Shown here one piece after another: positions 62,701 through 64,000 of a stretch of DNA of 64,000 nt (position 1 is the first letter of the stretch; every line of letters begins with the position of its first letter). The position numbers and the translations under genes are program-made. The DNA comes from Pseudoalteromonas prydzensis (GTDB lineage: Bacteria > Pseudomonadota > Gammaproteobacteria > Enterobacterales > Alteromonadaceae). Under the pieces are notes generated by a model. It saw only the letters and a list, made by a program, of their open reading frames with translations. It was not told the origin of the DNA and made no database searches. Where the stretch lies: positions 62,001-126,000 of the forward strand of contig NZ_DRGM01000210.1 of NCBI RefSeq assembly GCF_011050055.1. The letters are read 5' to 3'.

Positions 62701-64000
62701 TATTTGCAATTTCTGCCAGTGGATCTGTCGGGAAATTTTCAAATACATACAAAGCATCAAACAAGGGACTGCCATTAGCAATATTACTGTAGTTATGTAC
62801 TTGGGTTAATGGAGTATGGGCATAGTCAGACACCGCTAATAAGCTTTGCTTAACTGATTTTAAATACGCTAACACCGACTGCTCACCCGTTGTGGTTAAC
62901 AACACCGCTTGGGTATTAATGTATAAACCAACCCGTTGTTCAACATTAGCAAGTTGGCTTGGTCGCCCGGATACCGTTTGCCCAAATAAGGCATGCTCTG
63001 AATTACAACAAACACTCAGCCAGTAACCCCATGCACCTTGCAGTAAATGATTCACTGTTAAACCCTGTTGACGAGCAAACTCAACCAGTTGTGAACACAA
63101 TTCAGGCTCAAGTACTAAGGTTTGTTCAGTCATCGTGTTGATATCATCGCCTTGCTTACGCTGCGCAATATGCTCAACCAATAATGTTGCTTCATCTATA
63201 TTGGCTAAATAACCTTGCCAAAATTGTTGCTCGGTTGTTTTATCTTGTTGCTGTAAGTATTTAATATAGTCGCTATAATTATCTTTTTTTAGAGATAAAC
63301 TATGCCCTGCAAGGCGAGCCTGGTAATGCTGTAATAACTCTGAAAACAAAACAGGTAATGACCAGCCATCCATGATCAAATGATGGTATGTCCAGATAAA
63401 TGCCATTTTACGTTCACTCAATGCAAGCAAACGTAAGCGCATACAAGGTGCCGCAGCTAGATCAATACCTTGTTGGTATTGTTGATCTGCAATAGCAGTA
63501 ATATAGGCTTGCTCATCAAGCACTGCTTCAGTTACTGAGTCAACCCGCAATGGTACTTGGTATTTATCAACCACTATTTGCACCGGTCCCACCGGGCTTG
63601 CCACGAACGCAGTGCGTAATATGCTATGTGTATCAAGTAGCTGGTGCCATGCATACTCGAAAGCTTCGATGTCAAGCGCGCCCTCAAGTAACAACGTCGT
63701 TTGTTCATAATAAGCACTAGGTTGTGCTACTTCACCAGTTCGTTGACTGTGAAACCACATGCCTTCTTGTAGTGCACTCAGCGGGTAAATATCAACAATG
63801 GCTGATTGCTGAAAAGGGGCTAATAAATGCTGTAACTGATGATTTGCCATCGTTGGCAAAAGTGGAAAATCACTTACCGTATGGCGCTTAATGTCGTCTT
63901 GTAGACAATGTTCAAGCACCGTCATAATACTTGCTTGATAATGCGTCATAAATGAAGCGACATCGGCTTCCGCTATGCGGGCAGCATCATACTCCAGATG
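59786..64000 (-). CDS. Nonribosomal peptide synthetase, last module C-A-T-TE (5' part outside window)
   Basis: The frame stays open to the window edge, so the start is upstream; 1404 residues are seen. Taking the first internal Met (codon at 63949) as residue 1, the order is: end of a previous domain (LEHCLQ...SDFPLL), then a C domain with HHLIMDG (189-195) and an A domain (about 530-1020). The A domain has TSGTTGVPKG (679-688), NAYGPTEATI, YKTGDKVR and NGKIDRKQL. A carrier domain with LGGHSLL (Ser1070) and a thioesterase with GHSFG (Ser1205) follow. The SDFPL linker before DIYPLSALQEGM is typical after an epimerisation domain, so this C domain probably accepts a D-residue. By hand alignment to GrsA the A-domain pocket reads roughly D-V-E-S-I-I-A-I-S-K; I cannot assign the amino acid. 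The TE suggests release by hydrolysis or cyclisation. Confidence 0.96.
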   Translation of the reverse strand, partial: HLEYDAARIAEADVASFMTHYQASIMTVLEHCLQDDIKRHTVSDFPLLPTMANHQLQHLLAPFQQSAIVDIYPLSALQEGMWFHSQRTGEVAQPSAYYEQTTLLLEGALDIEAFEYAWHQLLDTHSILRTAFVASPVGPVQIVVDKYQVPLRVDSVTEAVLDEQAYITAIADQQYQQGIDLAAAPCMRLRLLALSERKMAFIWTYHHLIMDGWSLPVLFSELLQHYQARLAGHSLSLKKDNYSDYIKYLQQQDKTTEQQFWQGYLANIDEATLLVEHIAQRKQGDDINTMTEQTLVLEPELCSQLVEFARQQGLTVNHLLQGAWGYWLSVCCNSEHALFGQTVSGRPSQLANVEQRVGLYINTQAVLLTTTGEQSVLAYLKSVKQSLLAVSDYAHTPLTQVHNYSNIANGSPLFDALYVFENFPTDPLAEIANMPFKVLANDSKDHTHYAMTLVVGQAEQLSLTLSYQSALFNDSLASHCLAMLQQLLQAFVMTPEQLLSSLAIDLVDHQFTTGIDKLTEFSLPAKQVAAVSWDIETTLQQRFSQIVASYGELTALEYYHADNNLPVKTMSYNELDAAANRLANYLLTHTLDSDQALRIGICLNPGCDLIVAILASLKIGAAYVPIAPSLPLKRRQFMAADAELAVLLTCEADWQGALPPTVNIDLHSCAAALALQPNCSPIVTYTPDDLCYVIYTSGTTGVPKGVMVEQHSVINYVQCLQQNYAISSHDNYLQFASCSFDVFAEEVFCTLLSGATLVMADQQKLLDTQYLAKLSQYSQLTLMSLPTAYWHQLAAAPVTLGEQLRIITIGGEQMQAARLQQWQAYYSNNIILINAYGPTEATISATLIAVTDYTGSEIPIGQPVAGLQLHILDKYLRAVPYYVSGQLYLSGKGLARGYLNDVKKTAAAFIIEPNSGVRLYKTGDKVRCTNTQEVIFLGRLDEQVKIRGYRVELPEIERHLLALPQINACAVVVRKDNSGNEQLVAFVDVGDQERASEPLIRSLAGVLPAYMVPQNVQFVDNLPCTNNGKIDRKQLSKTAQQLSSQNDFSYSAPITPLHKLLVEQFSQLLNIEQVGINDDFFMLGGHSLLAMRLVSQLSYQMQLTVPIDMLFRHRTVNGLAEAIEQLQKSNAADLQSTTLVCLQAGEQGFQPVILVAGAGGLLMIYQALVNQLDQRIPVYGLQPDLIALEPDIINSLSLTAHHYCNALIEQGVDANIHLVGHSFGSFVIHQMAQQLVQRNKAPASLLVIDTPMPNVAVLNLQDRQIAALLIANLSEFFQLHLTDDEQQLYCTLADEQQTQWLSKHLATAGYQFSARQLQALQCVYKAQLQAKVAINDELLEVPLMVIKAHDTKEFAGQLLTDDMGWRVVNPDLAAIEITGNHLSILQYQHVGAIVKQIASKYTLC

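Noticed and set aside
1-64000. CRISPR arrays, tRNA, rRNA, integrase or transposase genes
   Set aside because: I looked for regularly spaced repeats, clover-leaf segments and recombinase frames and found none convincing; the only mobile-type element is the MITE-like repeat at 19971-20236.

Overview
The window looks like chromosomal DNA of a marine gammaproteobacterium of the order Alteromonadales, most likely Pseudoalteromonas or a close relative. I infer this from the moderately AT-rich sequence and from the gene set: TonB receptor with tryptophan-halogenase-like genes and a GH1 enzyme, DUF2999, DUF3718, YfbV-ackA-pta, the COG3014-YcfL-LpoB-glycine-zipper operon and a CLCA_X protein. I saw no phage, plasmid, CRISPR, rRNA or tRNA features.

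Layout. (1) 1-9181: a beta-glucoside utilisation locus on the + strand, with the C-terminal part of a TonB-dependent receptor, two tandem tryptophan-halogenase-family flavoproteins, a GH1 beta-glucosidase, a GPH-type sugar symporter and a LacI regulator. Two LacI-type palindromes lie in front of the glucosidase gene. (2) 9207-11244: a LysR regulator divergent from an SbtA-type permease. (3) 11288-26147: mixed accessory genes: a long HelD-like helicase, an M23 peptidase, a Gfo/Idh oxidoreductase, an MFS permease, one copy of a duplicated 135-residue secreted protein, an SGNH-like lipoprotein, a 58-residue DUF6435-like protein, an orphan signal peptidase I, a MITE-like repeat, a PilZ protein, an acetyltransferase remnant, DUF2999, a quinone oxidoreductase, AceK and a LysR regulator. 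(4) 26271-52454: mostly conserved housekeeping genes: rluB-scpB, xthA, rlmA, yfbV/ackA-pta, an ACT/pseudo-EIIA/ArsC-like/dapE/M15 operon, the LpoB operon, alaA, an Hpt protein, a DTW-domain tRNA modification enzyme, CLCA_X, an EAL phosphodiesterase, dcd, apbC and metG. (5) 52624-64000: the second 135-residue paralogue, then the 3' end of a nonribosomal peptide cluster, all on the - strand. It holds the last NRPS module (C-A-T-TE, preceded by the end of an epimerisation-type domain), a SyrP-like dioxygenase, a serine hydrolase lipoprotein, a DUF697 membrane protein, a 57-residue membrane protein, a cyclic-peptide exporter and a prohibitin-like SPFH protein.

How it works together. Region 1 would import a beta-glucoside through the outer membrane, carry it across the inner membrane and hydrolyse it under LacI control. 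Region 5 would assemble, hydroxylate, release and export a probably cyclic peptide. A beta-hydroxyaspartate siderophore is one possibility, but most of the assembly line lies outside the window. The points most worth a second look are the EIIA-Glc-like protein lacking both catalytic histidines, the hairpin over the alaA ribosome binding site, the duplicated secreted protein with a conserved upstream block, and the SPFH, DUF697 and 57-residue proteins in the peptide-export cluster.
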